NCBI RefSeq assembly: GCF_042477335.2
Contig: NC_091262.1
Span: 41,575,001-41,639,000 of the forward strand
Direction of reading: 5' to 3'
DNA length: 64,000 bases
From: Ovis canadensis
Taxonomy: Eukaryota > Chordata > Mammalia > Artiodactyla > Bovidae
Positions 54,425 through 64,000 of this stretch are shown here, one piece after another. The notes under the pieces were generated by a model. The model was not told the origin of the DNA, did no database searches, and saw only the letters and a list, made by a program, of their open reading frames with translations. The translations under genes and the position numbers were made by a program. Numbering within the stretch: position 1 is the first letter of the stretch; the number at the start of each line of letters is the position of its first letter.

Positions 54425-54629
54425 TCATTATTTTTTAAAAATAATTATTTTCTCCATTATTTATTTGTTTTCATTTATTTTATATATTTGGCTGTGCCGG
54501 GTCTTAGTTGCGGAGTGTGGAATCTTTAGTTATGGCATGTTGAATCTAGCTCCCTGACTAGGGATTGAACCTGGGGCCCCCTGCATTGGGAGCTCAGAGG
54601 CTTAGCCACTGGACCACCAGAGAAATCCC
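54425..54629 (-). mobile_element. CHR-type SINE, antisense
   Basis: AT-rich tail, 'ggctgtgccgggtcttagtt', 'tgactagggattgaacctgg' and 'ggaccaccagagaaatcccc'. Confidence 0.85.
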
Positions 54630-55264
54630 CACTGCTAAGATTCTGACATTCAGGAATGGTTTTGAACCTTCTTTGGGTAAATGCTGTTTTCTGAGTTGCA
54701 GTTTCTGTGTATTATTTCTGTCTATTATTTTATAATTAAAATATAGAGATACAGCATCTCTGGTTTCTTTAGAGCCTGCTGGAGCTGTGAGTATTTGGAT
54801 TTTTGCTGCCCCATCTTCCAGGAACCTGCTCCCCACTGCGGTCCCTGACACCCCGTTTCTGGCCTTGTTCAGGATCACTTCCTCCGCTCACAGGAGGGTG
54901 TGCAGTGGGAGGAATTGGCAGGGCTTTCTGTGGTGTCTTCAGAGCCGTAGGAGGCAGAACCAGGCCAGCCGTGTCATATTTTCGTGGGGGAGCAACTAGC
55001 AAGAAGACCCACTATTTCCCTGGGGTATCAGCAGTTCTGGTTGGAGGGATAGCAAGGGGTAGGAACGGGATAGCTGCTGTGGACAGAAAGTGGCCCCTAG
55101 TATGTGGTAATGGATGACAAGTCAAGGCCTTGGGTGGGAGATAAGTATGAGTGAGGTCTGACACCAGGGGGCTGGTGGGCTCTGTTATTTGAGAACAGTG
55201 TGTTTCCCTAATTAATGGGATAGGAGTTCTGTTTTGTTGGGATCCTTCCAATTTAGGATGGGTT
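54630..55264. other. Unique sequence
   Basis: About 635 bp without a recognised repeat or exon. Confidence 0.35.
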
Positions 55265-55280
55265 CTGGAATTTGTATTCT

Positions 55281-55410
55281 AACTGTTATTACTATTATTT
55301 TTGGCGGCACCACTCGGCTTACAGGATCTTAGTTCCCTGACCAGGGATCCATCCCATGACCCCTGCGGTGAAAGTGCAGAGCCCTAACCACTGGACCACC
55401 AGGGAAGTCC
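55281..55410 (-). mobile_element. CHR-type SINE, antisense
   Basis: 'ccctgaccagggatcc' to 'ccaccagggaagtccc'. The 16-bp flanks ctggaatttgtattct (55,265-55,280) and ctggaacttgtattct (55,411-55,426) differ at one base. Confidence 0.9.
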
Positions 55411-55533
55411 CTGGAACTTGTATTCTGAGTGATGAAAAGGGGCAGGCTGCTTTTCATGATGGCGGGGTTAGCTTTGTCAGATCCCCCCCGCTCCGACCTG
55501 GAGAGGTGGGGTTCTTAAAGTGTGGTAACTCAG

Positions 55534-55837
55534 TCACGCCAGTCAATCTTAAAGGAAATCAACCCTGAATATTCATTGGAAGGACTCATGCTGAAGCTCC
55601 AGTATTTTGGTCACCTGATGCCAAGAGCCGACTCATTGGAAAAGTCCCTGATGCTGGGAAAGACTGAGGGCAGATGGAGAGGAGGTGTCAGAGGATGAGA
55701 TGGCTGGATGGCATCACTGATGCAGTGGACATGAACTTGGGTGAAATCCGGGAGATGGTGAGGGACAGGGAGGCCTGGTGTGCTGCAGCCCATGAGGTTG
55801 CAAAGAGTTGGACACGACTGGGCGACTGAACAACAAC
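55534..55837 (+). mobile_element. BovB LINE 3' end, sense
   Basis: About 300 bp of BovB 3' end from 'ccagtcaatcttaaaggaaa' to the '(aac)n' terminus. Flanked by aactcag at 55,527-55,533 and 55,838-55,844. Confidence 0.9.
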
Positions 55838-55844
55838 AACTCAG

Positions 55845-56935
55845 CTAGTGCAATACTGTTAAGGACTTACTTATATTGTTGTGTGTCACTTGGAAGTTTG
55901 AAATCTAAGGTGACTTTAGGATTCTCTGTGTGGGTTGGGGGCAGGTCTTTGTGTGGGTGGGTGTAAAACCTTCTTGTGTGCACTTCATTTCCTGGGAATC
56001 AGTGAGGAGCAGCTCTTTGATTTTCAATTTTAAGCCATTATCTTCCAACCATCAGCCTTATCTGGAGCAGAATGGGCTGCAATTACAGTGCTCCTAATGG
56101 GATGGGTTTTATTTCCAATGATTGGACTGTGACAGCATTCCACTACATTCATATGGCTGCTCACAATTGCCCACTTTTCTTTCTTAACGGAAAATGTGTC
56201 GCTGAAGCCTGCTTCATGGTCCTGGCCCCATGGTGTATCCTGGCTCAGGTCTGAAGCCACCTGCGTGCTCCGAGGGAAAGGCCTACCATGGCCCAGGCAA
56301 GGAGGGTGAAGGAGGGGCCTGGGTTGGGCTTGGGACCTGTGCAGCTTCTATTTTGCTGCATTTTGTCCAGAAACATTTTGTGTGCAGGGCCGAGTTGTTT
56401 TGATTTGGCCAGGCAGAACGGTATTTCACGGGCTGCTGTGATGGCCAGAGATGCTGGTGGGGATGCGGAGGCAGGCGGCAGCCAAGTGGGATGGAGGCAC
56501 AGGTCCCAGAGAAGCTGGCAGGGCCTGGCCATTCCCTGTAACCAAACTGTTTGCTTACATTGACATTGGAGCATAGGGATCCCACGGTCAACTGTTGATC
56601 CCATGATCAATAGTCACTGTCTCTCCTCATAGCTGGCTAGTGAAATGTTCCAGGGTTAAAGCGTATATGAGCTGCTTAACTCAGGAGAGCCTGGTGGCCC
56701 TTTCAGCCATAAAATCTGCCTTTCCTGAGGAGCAGATGCTGGAGACGGTGGGTTTTCTCTTTGAACCAATCCTGATGGAGCCTCAGAAGTGTCAGAAAGA
56801 TAATCTTGTCTTGACTCATACAGACAGGAACCCTTTCATTTCCAAGTCTGTTAAAAAGTCTTAATGTTGTTTTAAAAAATCCACTTTACTACTGGTAAAA
56901 ATATCCTCCTGTGCATTCATAAATTATGCCTCTGG
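55845..56935. other. Unique sequence, possible conserved non-coding element
   Basis: About 1.1 kb free of repeats. The part at 56,030-56,260 combines homeodomain-like AT words, a palindromic CCAAT box and a TEAD-like gcattcca. This composition resembles conserved enhancers; conservation cannot be judged from one sequence. Confidence 0.3.
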
Positions 56936-57118
56936 GGACTTCCCCGGTGGTCCAGTGGCTAAGATTCTGCACTGCTAATGCTGGGCCCAGGTTTGATCCC
57001 TGGTCAGGGAACTAGATCACTCATGCTGTAACTCAAGATCCTTCATGCCACAGCTAAGAGCCAGAGCAATCAAATAAATAAGTAAATACAAATAAATATG
57101 AAAAATAAATATATTACA
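56936..57118 (+). mobile_element. CHR-type SINE, sense
   Basis: 'ggacttccccggtggtccag' to an (AAAT)n tail. Flanked by cctctgg at 56,929-56,935 and 57,119-57,125. Confidence 0.85.
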
Positions 57119-57365
57119 CCTCTGGCCTCTCTCAGGTGCCCCGTGAGTGCAGGACTGTGTTCCTGAATGAGGCTGGAGCTGCTGGATTTTCTGGAACCCC
57201 CTGCATGGTGCTTCCTAGGGGATTCTTATAGTTCTTCCTGATTTTGACAAGAAATTTGGCTCCTCACCATTCAGAGCTCTGCTTCCCACCTCATCCTCCT
57301 GGAATGACTCTGGCTCCTTGTTCATTGACAGTGATGCTTCTTGACTCAGCTTCTCTGTATACCGG

Positions 57366-57835
57366 TGCTGAATTGAGTCTTGGAGACAGTTTTGGGTGAA
57401 GTAGAAAAGGAGAGCTTTATTGCTTTGCCAGGGGACACAGCAGGCTCATGGTGTCAAAACCATGTGTCCCAACTTGGAGAGGAGAGTGAGAAGTTTTATA
57501 GTAAGAGGGTGTGATCGGCTCCTGAACATTCTTCTGATGGGCTGGTGGTAAGGTAAGCAGGAATCAGCATCATCGGCCTTCAGGTCCCAACTGTTCTGGA
57601 GTCTACATGCTTTTGTGGGCAGTGTACCATCATTAACTGTTAACTTCTCCCACCTGGAGGGATTTCAGTGTCTGCAGAACAGCTCAAAGATATTGTTGTG
57701 TGTATCTGTTGATGGGGAACCTGGACCTTGCTCCAAGGCTGCACTACTGTTTCTCTTGACTGTTTGTTTCTTCCTGGTCTTGCATCCCCTTCCTTCCTTG
57801 ACTAACTGCTGCTTGAATATGCCTCTTGGAAGTCA
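57366..57835 (-). mobile_element. Retroviral LTR, antisense (solo)
   Basis: On the minus strand a TG start ('tgacttccaagaggc'), a TATA-like ctataaaac near 57,493-57,502, an AATAAA signal at 57,416-57,421 and a CA end ('tcaattcagca'). No retroviral interior adjoins. No clean target duplication seen; family not recognised. Confidence 0.6.
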
Positions 57836-58094
57836 GTGAAGGTCATGGAGGCTGAATGAAGGCTGTTTCCTATAATCAAGGAAATGGGGGACACAGAAAG
57901 GCTTTGTGCCCAGAGGCCCCACAGGGCCCTGCTCAGTATCAATTCCACCAAAGTTATTGTTTAGACAGAGGCTTCTTTTTGGGTTACCCCAAGCCTGGGG
58001 CTTCTCCATGGGCAGAAGAAGCATCCTGTGAGAATCAGCTGATGAGATGGCTGATGGGCCCCTTTCTGTCTTCTGACATGAAAGGTATCTATTG

Positions 58095-58372
58095 TTTTAG
58101 TTTTTTTATATTGTGATAAAATATACATAACATAGAAGTTCCACTTCATTTTTATGTGTACAGTTTAGTGACATAAGTACATTCACTTTGTTTTATAGCC
58201 ATCACCACCATCTACCTTACAAAACTGCTCCCATCTTTCCAAACTAAAACCCCGTCCCCATAAACACCAGCTCCCTATTTCCCCCACCCCCAGCCCTTGG
58301 AATCCAAGGTTCTACATCCTGTCTCTGCGAGTTTGACTGCTCTAGAGACCTTTTATAAGCAGAATCCTACAG
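58095..58372 (-). mobile_element. Old L1 3' end, antisense
   Basis: 'attgtgataaaatatacata', 'catcaccaccatctaccttac' and 'ctgctctagagaccttttat' match the antisense 3' end of old L1M-type elements. Confidence 0.7.
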
Positions 58373-58377
58373 GGTTT

Positions 58378-58530
58378 GTTTTTTTTTATTTTAATTCAAG
58401 TATAGTTGATTTACAATATTGTGTTAGTTTCAGGTGTACAGCACAGTGATTCACCGTTATACATGTATATAATCCATCATTTTCAGATTTTTCCCCCTTA
58501 TAGGTTATTACAGAATGTTGAGTCATTGCA
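58378..58530 (-). mobile_element. L1 3' UTR, antisense
   Basis: Poly(T), then 'caagtatagttgatttacaa' and 'gtttcaggtgtacagcac', running to 'aggttattacagaatgttga'. A SINE follows. Confidence 0.8.
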
Positions 58531-58549
58531 GCCTTGGGGACCTTTGTTT

Positions 58550-58771
58550 CTTCCAGTGGGCTCCTTTGTTGCCGCGCACAGACTCTAGCTGTGGTGTGCA
58601 GGCTCAGTAGTTATGGCACACGGGCTTCTCATCGTGGTGGCTTCTCTTGTTGTGGTGCACGGGCTTAGCTGCCCTGCAGCACATGGGATCTTAGTTCCCT
58701 GAGCAGGAATTGGACTCACATACCACGCATTGCAAGGTGGATTCTTAACCACTGGACCACCAGTTAAGTCC
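58550..58771 (-). mobile_element. CHR-type SINE, long form, antisense
   Basis: 'gtggtggcttctcttgttgt', 'gggatcttagttccctgag' and 'ggaccaccagttaagtcc'. Confidence 0.85.
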
Positions 58772-59344
58772 TCACCCAAAGAATTAAAGTCAGAAATAAG
58801 GAAAAAGATTGGGCAGTGGTGTGAGGAAGTTGGGGTCAGGGAATGTGGCCCCTGCAGTAGTGTATTACTCAGTCTGAATGAAAGACTTGTCTCATTTCTT
58901 CAGGGCTTGGCAACAGCCAGTGACTGACCGATCTATGTAGTTACTTGATAGGTGGGGTTGGAGGTGTCTGTCCTCACATGAGCAGGGCAGGGGTGGCAGC
59001 TGCAGAGGAAGGTGTCCAACAACACCTGGCAGGAAATGAGAAGAGCTCAGGGACTGACGGGTTAACAGTGTCTGGCACAGTAATTCCTGCTGAAACCTTA
59101 ATGGTAGGCAGTAAATTAAAGTACCGCCTTGGCCTATGTGAGTTGCATCTTAACAGCAGCCGTCAGTGTCTTTTGTGTCAAAAGGAAGGGGGTTGGGGGG
59201 TAGTGTTTTTTGTCCAAAGAGCTGCTTGTGAAGGAACTTTCCATCCGGGACACCTGGACTGCATTCCATTCTTCGACAGCACACCACTCACGTTGGTTGG
59301 GAAAGAGAGTTACCAGTCTTTTTTCCCCTTCAGGTCTGGCTTTG
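58772..59344. other. Unique sequence
   Basis: About 570 bp with no recognised repeat or exon. The 142-codon frame at 58,945-59,373 runs into an L1 and lacks domains; not called. Confidence 0.35.
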
Positions 59345-60134
59345 AGAAATACATATATTATTTTCTTTTTTAGTTGCAGTGTAGTTGGCTGACAGTGTGT
59401 TAGTTTCAGGTGTTTAGTACAGCGACTCAGCTATGTGCTTGTGTGCTCAGTCACTTCAGTTGTGTCTGACTCTCTGTGACCCCCATGGACTCTAGCCCGC
59501 CAGGCTCCTCTGTCCATGGAATTCTCCAGGCAAGAATACTGGAGATTCTTCTTCCAGTATTCCCTTCTCCAGGAGATCTTCCTAACCCAGGGACTGAACC
59601 CAGATCTCCTGCATTGCAGGCGAATTCTTTACCACTGAACCACCAGGGAAGCTCTTGATGTCTTGATGGCTCATTTCTCTTTAGTGCTGAATAATATTCC
59701 ACTGCCTTGGGTGGACCTCAGTTTCTTTATCCACTCACCTACCGAAGTATCTTGTTTACTTTCACATTTGGCAGTTATGAATAAAACTGCTGTAAACCAC
59801 CATGAGCAGGTTTCTGTGTGAACATAAATCTTCAACTTTTGGGAAGCAGAATATCAAAGAGTAAGACTGGCTAGATCTGTGGTAAGAGTAGTGAGTTTAT
59901 CCTTTTAAGAAACTGCCAAATTCTCTTCCCAAGTGGCTGTACCATTTGTGCATCCCCACCAGCAGTGAATGAGAGTTCCTGTCGCTCTGCACCCTCAACA
60001 GCACTTGGTGTTGTCAGTGTCTGCATTTGGCCATTCTGTCAGATATGTAGTAGTATCTCGTTGCTGGCTTTTTATTGTTGATGGCAGTGGTAAAAGATAT
60101 TTATTCATTCAACAACAGCTTTTGTCTCCTTTTA
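59345..60134 (-). mobile_element. L1, antisense, internally deleted, split by Bov-tA
   Basis: L1 3' tip (59,345-59,437), then late ORF2 in antisense (59,656-60,134: 'gctgaataatattccactgc', 'atccccaccagcagtgaatg'). The 3' UTR between is missing. Confidence 0.75.
59438..59655 (-). mobile_element. Bov-tA SINE, antisense, inside L1
   Basis: 'gtgctcagtcacttcagttg' to 'ccaccagggaagctc', with a small internal rearrangement around 59,540-59,565 ('ggagattcttcttcc'). Confidence 0.9.
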
Positions 60135-60455
60135 AAATCGTTTTATTTATTCATTTATTTTTGGCCATGCTGGGTCTTTGTTGCTGTGTGGGCTTTCTCT
60201 AGTTGTGGCGAGTGGGGGCTCCTCTCTAGTTGTGATGCTTCTCCCTGTGGTGGCTTCTCTTGTGGGGCTTGGGCTCTAGAGCACACGCAGTTCAGTAGCT
60301 GTGGCATGTGGGCTCAACAGTTGCGATCCTCTGGTTCTAGCGTGCAAGCTCAGTAGTTGTGGTGCACGGGCTTAGTTGCTGTGTGACACGTGGGATCTTC
60401 CCAGACAAGGGGTCAAACCCGTGTCTCCTGCATTGGCACACACATTCTTTTTTTG
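60135..60455 (-). mobile_element. CHR-type SINE, long form, antisense
   Basis: 'ggccatgctgggtctttgtt', 'ggcttctcttgtggggct', 'gtagttgtggtgcacgggc' and 'gtgtctcctgcattggc'. The head end is cut where the next SINE starts. Confidence 0.8.
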
Positions 60456-60687
60456 CTTTTTTTAAAAAAATGTTTATTTATTTGACTGTGTCGGGGTCTT
60501 AGCTGCGGCACACAGGATCTTTGTTGTGTCACTCGTGCGTCTCTCCAGTTCTGGTGTGCAGGATCTATAGTTGGGGCGTGCAGGCTTAGTTGCCTTGTGG
60601 CATGTGGGTTCTCTGACCACGGATTGAACCCATGTCCCCTGCATTGGAAGGTGGATTCTTAACCAGCGGACCACCAGGGAAGTCCCT
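60456..60687 (-). mobile_element. CHR-type SINE, antisense, adjoining another
   Basis: Poly(T), 'gactgtgtcggggtcttagc' and 'ggaccaccagggaagtccct'. Directly follows another antisense CHR SINE. Confidence 0.85.
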
Positions 60688-61625
60688 CCATTATGGTTTA
60701 TCAGGATACTGAATATAGTTCCCTGTGCTACACAGTAGGACCTTGTTGTTTATCCATCCTATAGATAAAAGTTTGCATCTGCTAATCCCAAGCTCTCAAT
60801 TCATTCCTTCTCCACTGCTTCCCCTTGGCACCCACAAGTCTGTTCTCTGTGTCTTCTCACTGCTGTTTTAATTTGCATTGCCCAAATTAAAAGCATCTTT
60901 ACATATGGTTATCGGCTGTTTCCTTCTTTGGTGAGGTGTCTTCACATTTTTGATTCATTTTATACTTGAGTTGTTTATTTTTTTATTGTTGACTTTTAAG
61001 TGTTCTTTGTATATTTTGCATAATAAATCCCTTATCAGAGGTGTCTTTTGCAAATATTTTCCTCTCAGTCCTTGCCTTGTTTTTCATTCTCTTAACAGTG
61101 TCTTTCATAGAGCATAAACTTTACCTTTTAATGAAGTCAAGCTTATTAATTCCTTCTTTCATAGATCATGCCTTTGGTATTATATCTGAAACAGTCATTG
61201 CTAAACACAGGTTCATCTAGAGTTTTCTACTGCATTGTCTTTCAGGAGTTTTTATAGCTTTGGTTTTTGACTTTTAGATTTGGATCCATTGATTTTTGTG
61301 AAGGATCTGAAGTCTGTGTCTGGGTTCATTTTTCTGCACGTGGCTGTCTGTTGAAAAAACTACATCTTTTCTCCATCATATTGCCTTTGTTCCTATGTCA
61401 AAGATAAGTAGATTATTATTAAGTGGGGGCAATTTCTGGGCTCCCTGCTGTAGTCTATTGATCTATCTGTCTATTCTTTCACCAGCACCACACTGTTTTG
61501 ATTATTGTAGCTTCACAGTAACTCTGGAAACCAGGTAGCATGAGTCTTCCAACTTTATTTTTCTGTCTTGTGTTTTCCCACCGTTATCCTCTCATAGACC
61601 TTGTCCCAGCACATCACAATGATTT
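60688..61625 (-). mobile_element. L1 3' UTR and late ORF2 region, antisense
   Basis: 'ccattatggtttatcaggat', 'gtaggaccttgttgtttatc', then 'ataataaatcccttatcaga', 'tgatctatctgtctattc' and 'gtagcttcacagtaactctg'. Old, with no open frame. Confidence 0.75.
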
Positions 61626-61632
61626 GTTTTCT

Positions 61633-61818
61633 TTTTTTAAAAAAATTATTTATTTGGCTGTGCCAGGTCTTAGCTGCAGCATGCAGGATCTTTTTAGCGT
61701 AGCGTGTGAACTCTTAGTTGCAGTAAGTGGGATCTAGTTCCCTGACCAGGTATCGAACCTGGGTCCCCTGCATTGCAAGTGTGAAGTCTTAACCACTGGA
61801 CCACCACAGAAGTCACTG
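61633..61818 (-). mobile_element. CHR-type SINE, antisense
   Basis: 'ggctgtgccaggtcttagct', 'ctgaccaggtatcgaacctg' and 'ggaccaccacagaagtcac'. Confidence 0.85.
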
Positions 61819-62189
61819 ATTTATTTACATAAATGTCAAAACCATGGCTGGTTTCCGAAACATTATCTTTGGAGATTCTGCATATAGCAATGAAACAATG
61901 TTTTTCTTTTCATTTTTATAGAACTGCATGTATTTGAAATTTTAGTTTCATATTCCTTCTATCTATTATACACTAATAATAGTGTATATGCTTGAAATAG
62001 TTTGCATTCTATTGAATGGGTTTGATAGGAAATGATTTCAAATTCAGATATTTAGAGTTTCAAGGATCATACATGTTGATTTTTAGGGACTGTCTCAAGT
62101 TTCATATATGAATAACTTGTATTTTCTGGTTTTTCAGTGAGAAACATTGATTTTTTTAAATAGGACTGTAAAAAATGTGATTTTAATTT
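61819..62189. other. Unique AT-rich sequence
   Basis: About 370 bp, AT-rich; no repeat or exon recognised. Confidence 0.35.
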
Positions 62190-62197
62190 TGACTTCA

Positions 62198-62320
62198 AGG
62201 ACTTCCCTGGAGGTCCACTGGTTAAGACTTTGCCTTCCAATGCAGGGGATATGAGTTTGATCCTTGGTTGGGGAGCTAAGATCCCACATGCCATGTGGTG
62301 CGGCCAAAAAAAAAAAATTA
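62198..62320 (+). mobile_element. CHR-type SINE, sense
   Basis: 'aggacttccctggaggtcca' to a poly(A) tail. Flanked by the exact 8-bp duplication tgacttca at 62,190-62,197 and 62,321-62,328. Confidence 0.9.
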
Positions 62321-62328
62321 TGACTTCA

Positions 62329-62949
62329 TATAAAGACCTTTAGATGCAGAAGACCCTCTGTGCCTGGGTTCTGAATCCTGAGCTGGGAGTTCAGTGCACT
62401 GAGGCCTGACTGAGCCAGGGAGGAGCCTGTGAGCTGCATAGTTTGGGTTCTGTTGGCTGCATTCCTGCTCTGTCCAGGGAGACCAGACACCAGAGAAGGA
62501 CAGTACCAATTAGGTCCTGTTGGGAAGAAAGAACACAGCCACCAGTGCTGGACTGCTTTGTCTCCCCTGAACAAAGAAGATAGCGCGTTGCTGACATCTG
62601 CAGCTCACGTGGGGCCATGTGGCAGTGGCTTGCCCATCAGCCTGCTTGACAGAGATAAGATGCCCAGACCCACGGCTGCTCTGCAGGATCAGGGAAGGAG
62701 TTGAATTCATTAACAGTCTGGGGGCTAGTGATATTCCCTTGTTCCGTATGGAGCCGGGTATGGATTCTTTCTCTTTCTTCAGTTTAATAGAGCTTTAAAC
62801 ATCAGAATACATCCTGCTTAAGCCATTCAGAAATGTTTCCCACTTAAAAAAACAAAAGATGGCTGCCATGATGGTCCCCTTGCCCACTCCACACCGTCAC
62901 AGCTTGGTGGGCAGTCTGCTTGCAGCCCTGAGCCCATCTGGACATGAGT
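62329..62949. other. Unique sequence
   Basis: About 620 bp without a recognised repeat. It contains a palindromic YY1-like site at 62,859-62,869. Confidence 0.35.
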
Positions 62950-62960
62950 CTGCTTCTCAT

Positions 62961-63161
62961 TGGAGCTGACTCATTGTGAAAAAACTCTGATACTGGGAAG
63001 ATTGAAGGCAAGAGGAGAAGGGGATGGCAGAGGGTGAGATGGTTGGGTGGCATCATCAATTCAATGGACATGAATTTGAACAAATTCTGGGAGATAGTGG
63101 AGGGCAGGGAAGCCTGGCGTGCTGCAATCCATGGGGTCGCAACTGAGCGACTGAACAACAA
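62961..63161 (+). mobile_element. BovB LINE 3' tip, sense
   Basis: About 200 bp of BovB 3' end, flanked by the exact 11-bp duplication ctgcttctcat at 62,950-62,960 and 63,162-63,172. Severely 5'-truncated insertion. Confidence 0.95.
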
Positions 63162-63172
63162 CTGCTTCTCAT

Positions 63173-64000
63173 GTGAAAGGGAGCTGTCAGCGGTGCGCAT
63201 GGGAGACTCCTGGCAGTTCCCGTGCTGGAAAGATAGAATCAGCGCTCCCTTGTTGTTGCCATTCCAAGGAAGATAATGAGCATGCATGTTTTCTGCAAGC
63301 TGCTGAAGACAGGCCTTGCTAGAGTATTTTGGAGTCGTGGGATGCTGGGATCATACTGTTTTAAAAGAGATTTCAAGAGTGTCGTCTTTGGGAATCCTCT
63401 GCAGCTATGCAGTGATTTTCCCCTCAGTCCTACTTATATCGCTCTATCCATTAAAATTTTTCATTGCTTATCTCTTTCCTCTCCTCATGCATTTGCCTGA
63501 GCTATCTCTAATTCTGTTAAATGGACTCGACATTAAATTATTTAATATATTTTTTATTGCCATTTGGAAGACCCGGAAGTATTTCCAGTGTTCATATTCA
63601 GATCACGGAGACACCACTTTGCATCCTTTTGTCACATGTAAGAGCCAGGCTATTTCCCGGAAGGGCCAGAGAAGAGGCTTGCTATTTCTGAGAATATCCC
63701 CAGATTAGGAAGCATGGGTTATGCACGGATCTGTCCTTTGCTCTTTGAAGTCTGAAGGGAGAAGCTGTGGCCTCAGGGACACACGGGTTTGGAAACAGGG
63801 AGGGGGCGGGCCAGGCTCCCGGCTTCATTCACAACTCACATCGGACCCTAGACCGCCCAGCATCAGAGGTGAAGCTGCGTAAGAATCCTGAGTTCCAGCT
63901 GACGGCTAGTGACCCAGGCGAGTGGGGGTGAGGAGGCTGGGTAGCTGGGTGGGTGGGGTACTCCTGTCTGGCACCCTCTGGAAGCTGTTTCTCTTTACTC
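63173..64000. other. Unique sequence to window end
   Basis: About 830 bp without a recognised repeat. GC content rises in the last 200 bp. No exon recognised. Confidence 0.35.

Overview
This window is nuclear DNA from a bovid ruminant (cattle, sheep or goat type). The evidence is the repeat content: many copies of the RTE-type LINE BovB and its Bov-A derivatives, the tRNA-Glu/Bov-A composite SINE Bov-tA, Bov-A2 dimers, CHR-type artiodactyl SINEs and mammalian L1, L2, MaLR (MLT1) and MER5A remnants. No intact host protein-coding gene could be identified. The only strong genic signal is a CpG island at about 36.56-38.0 kb with GC boxes, a near-consensus CTCF motif and a plausible splice donor at 37,301. 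It looks like a promoter with a first, probably non-coding, exon, in which case the downstream sequence would be intron.

Layout. 1-2.63 kb: a sense BovB 3' end, split by an L1 tail, abuts a 2-kb antisense BovB. 2.64-22 kb: at least five diverged copies of a composite unit made of L1 3' segments joined to two non-L1 spacers, later interrupted at different points by BovB, Bov-tA and LTR insertions. This stretch holds a nearly full-length BovB (7,791-10,803) and a BovB with a classic 5' inversion (18,371-20,707), both with exact target-site duplications (TSDs). 23.4-24.8 kb: the 5' end of a gammaretrovirus-like endogenous retrovirus on the minus strand (LTR, proline-type primer binding site, leader with splice donor, first codons of gag, then truncated). 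25-36.5 kb: L1, MER5A, MaLR and SINE insertions in otherwise unique DNA, including an L1 with a 5' inversion and a 19-bp TSD. 36.5-38 kb: CpG island. 38-64 kb: mostly unique DNA, GC-rich at first, with scattered SINE, L1, L2 and LTR copies, a triplicated 67-bp sequence in an L2, and a 0.9-kb TG-rich minisatellite at 50.4-51.3 kb.

How the parts relate. The mobile elements do not act together; they form a datable stack. Where an element interrupts another and carries a TSD, relative age can be read: the composite units and L2/MER5A/MLT1 are oldest, then L1 and ERV insertions, then BovB, then Bov-tA and Bov-A2. All BovB reverse transcriptase frames seen are broken or truncated, so none looks capable of autonomous movement.

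Limits: family names come from remembered repeat consensus patterns, not a database search. Edges without a TSD are accurate to tens of bases.
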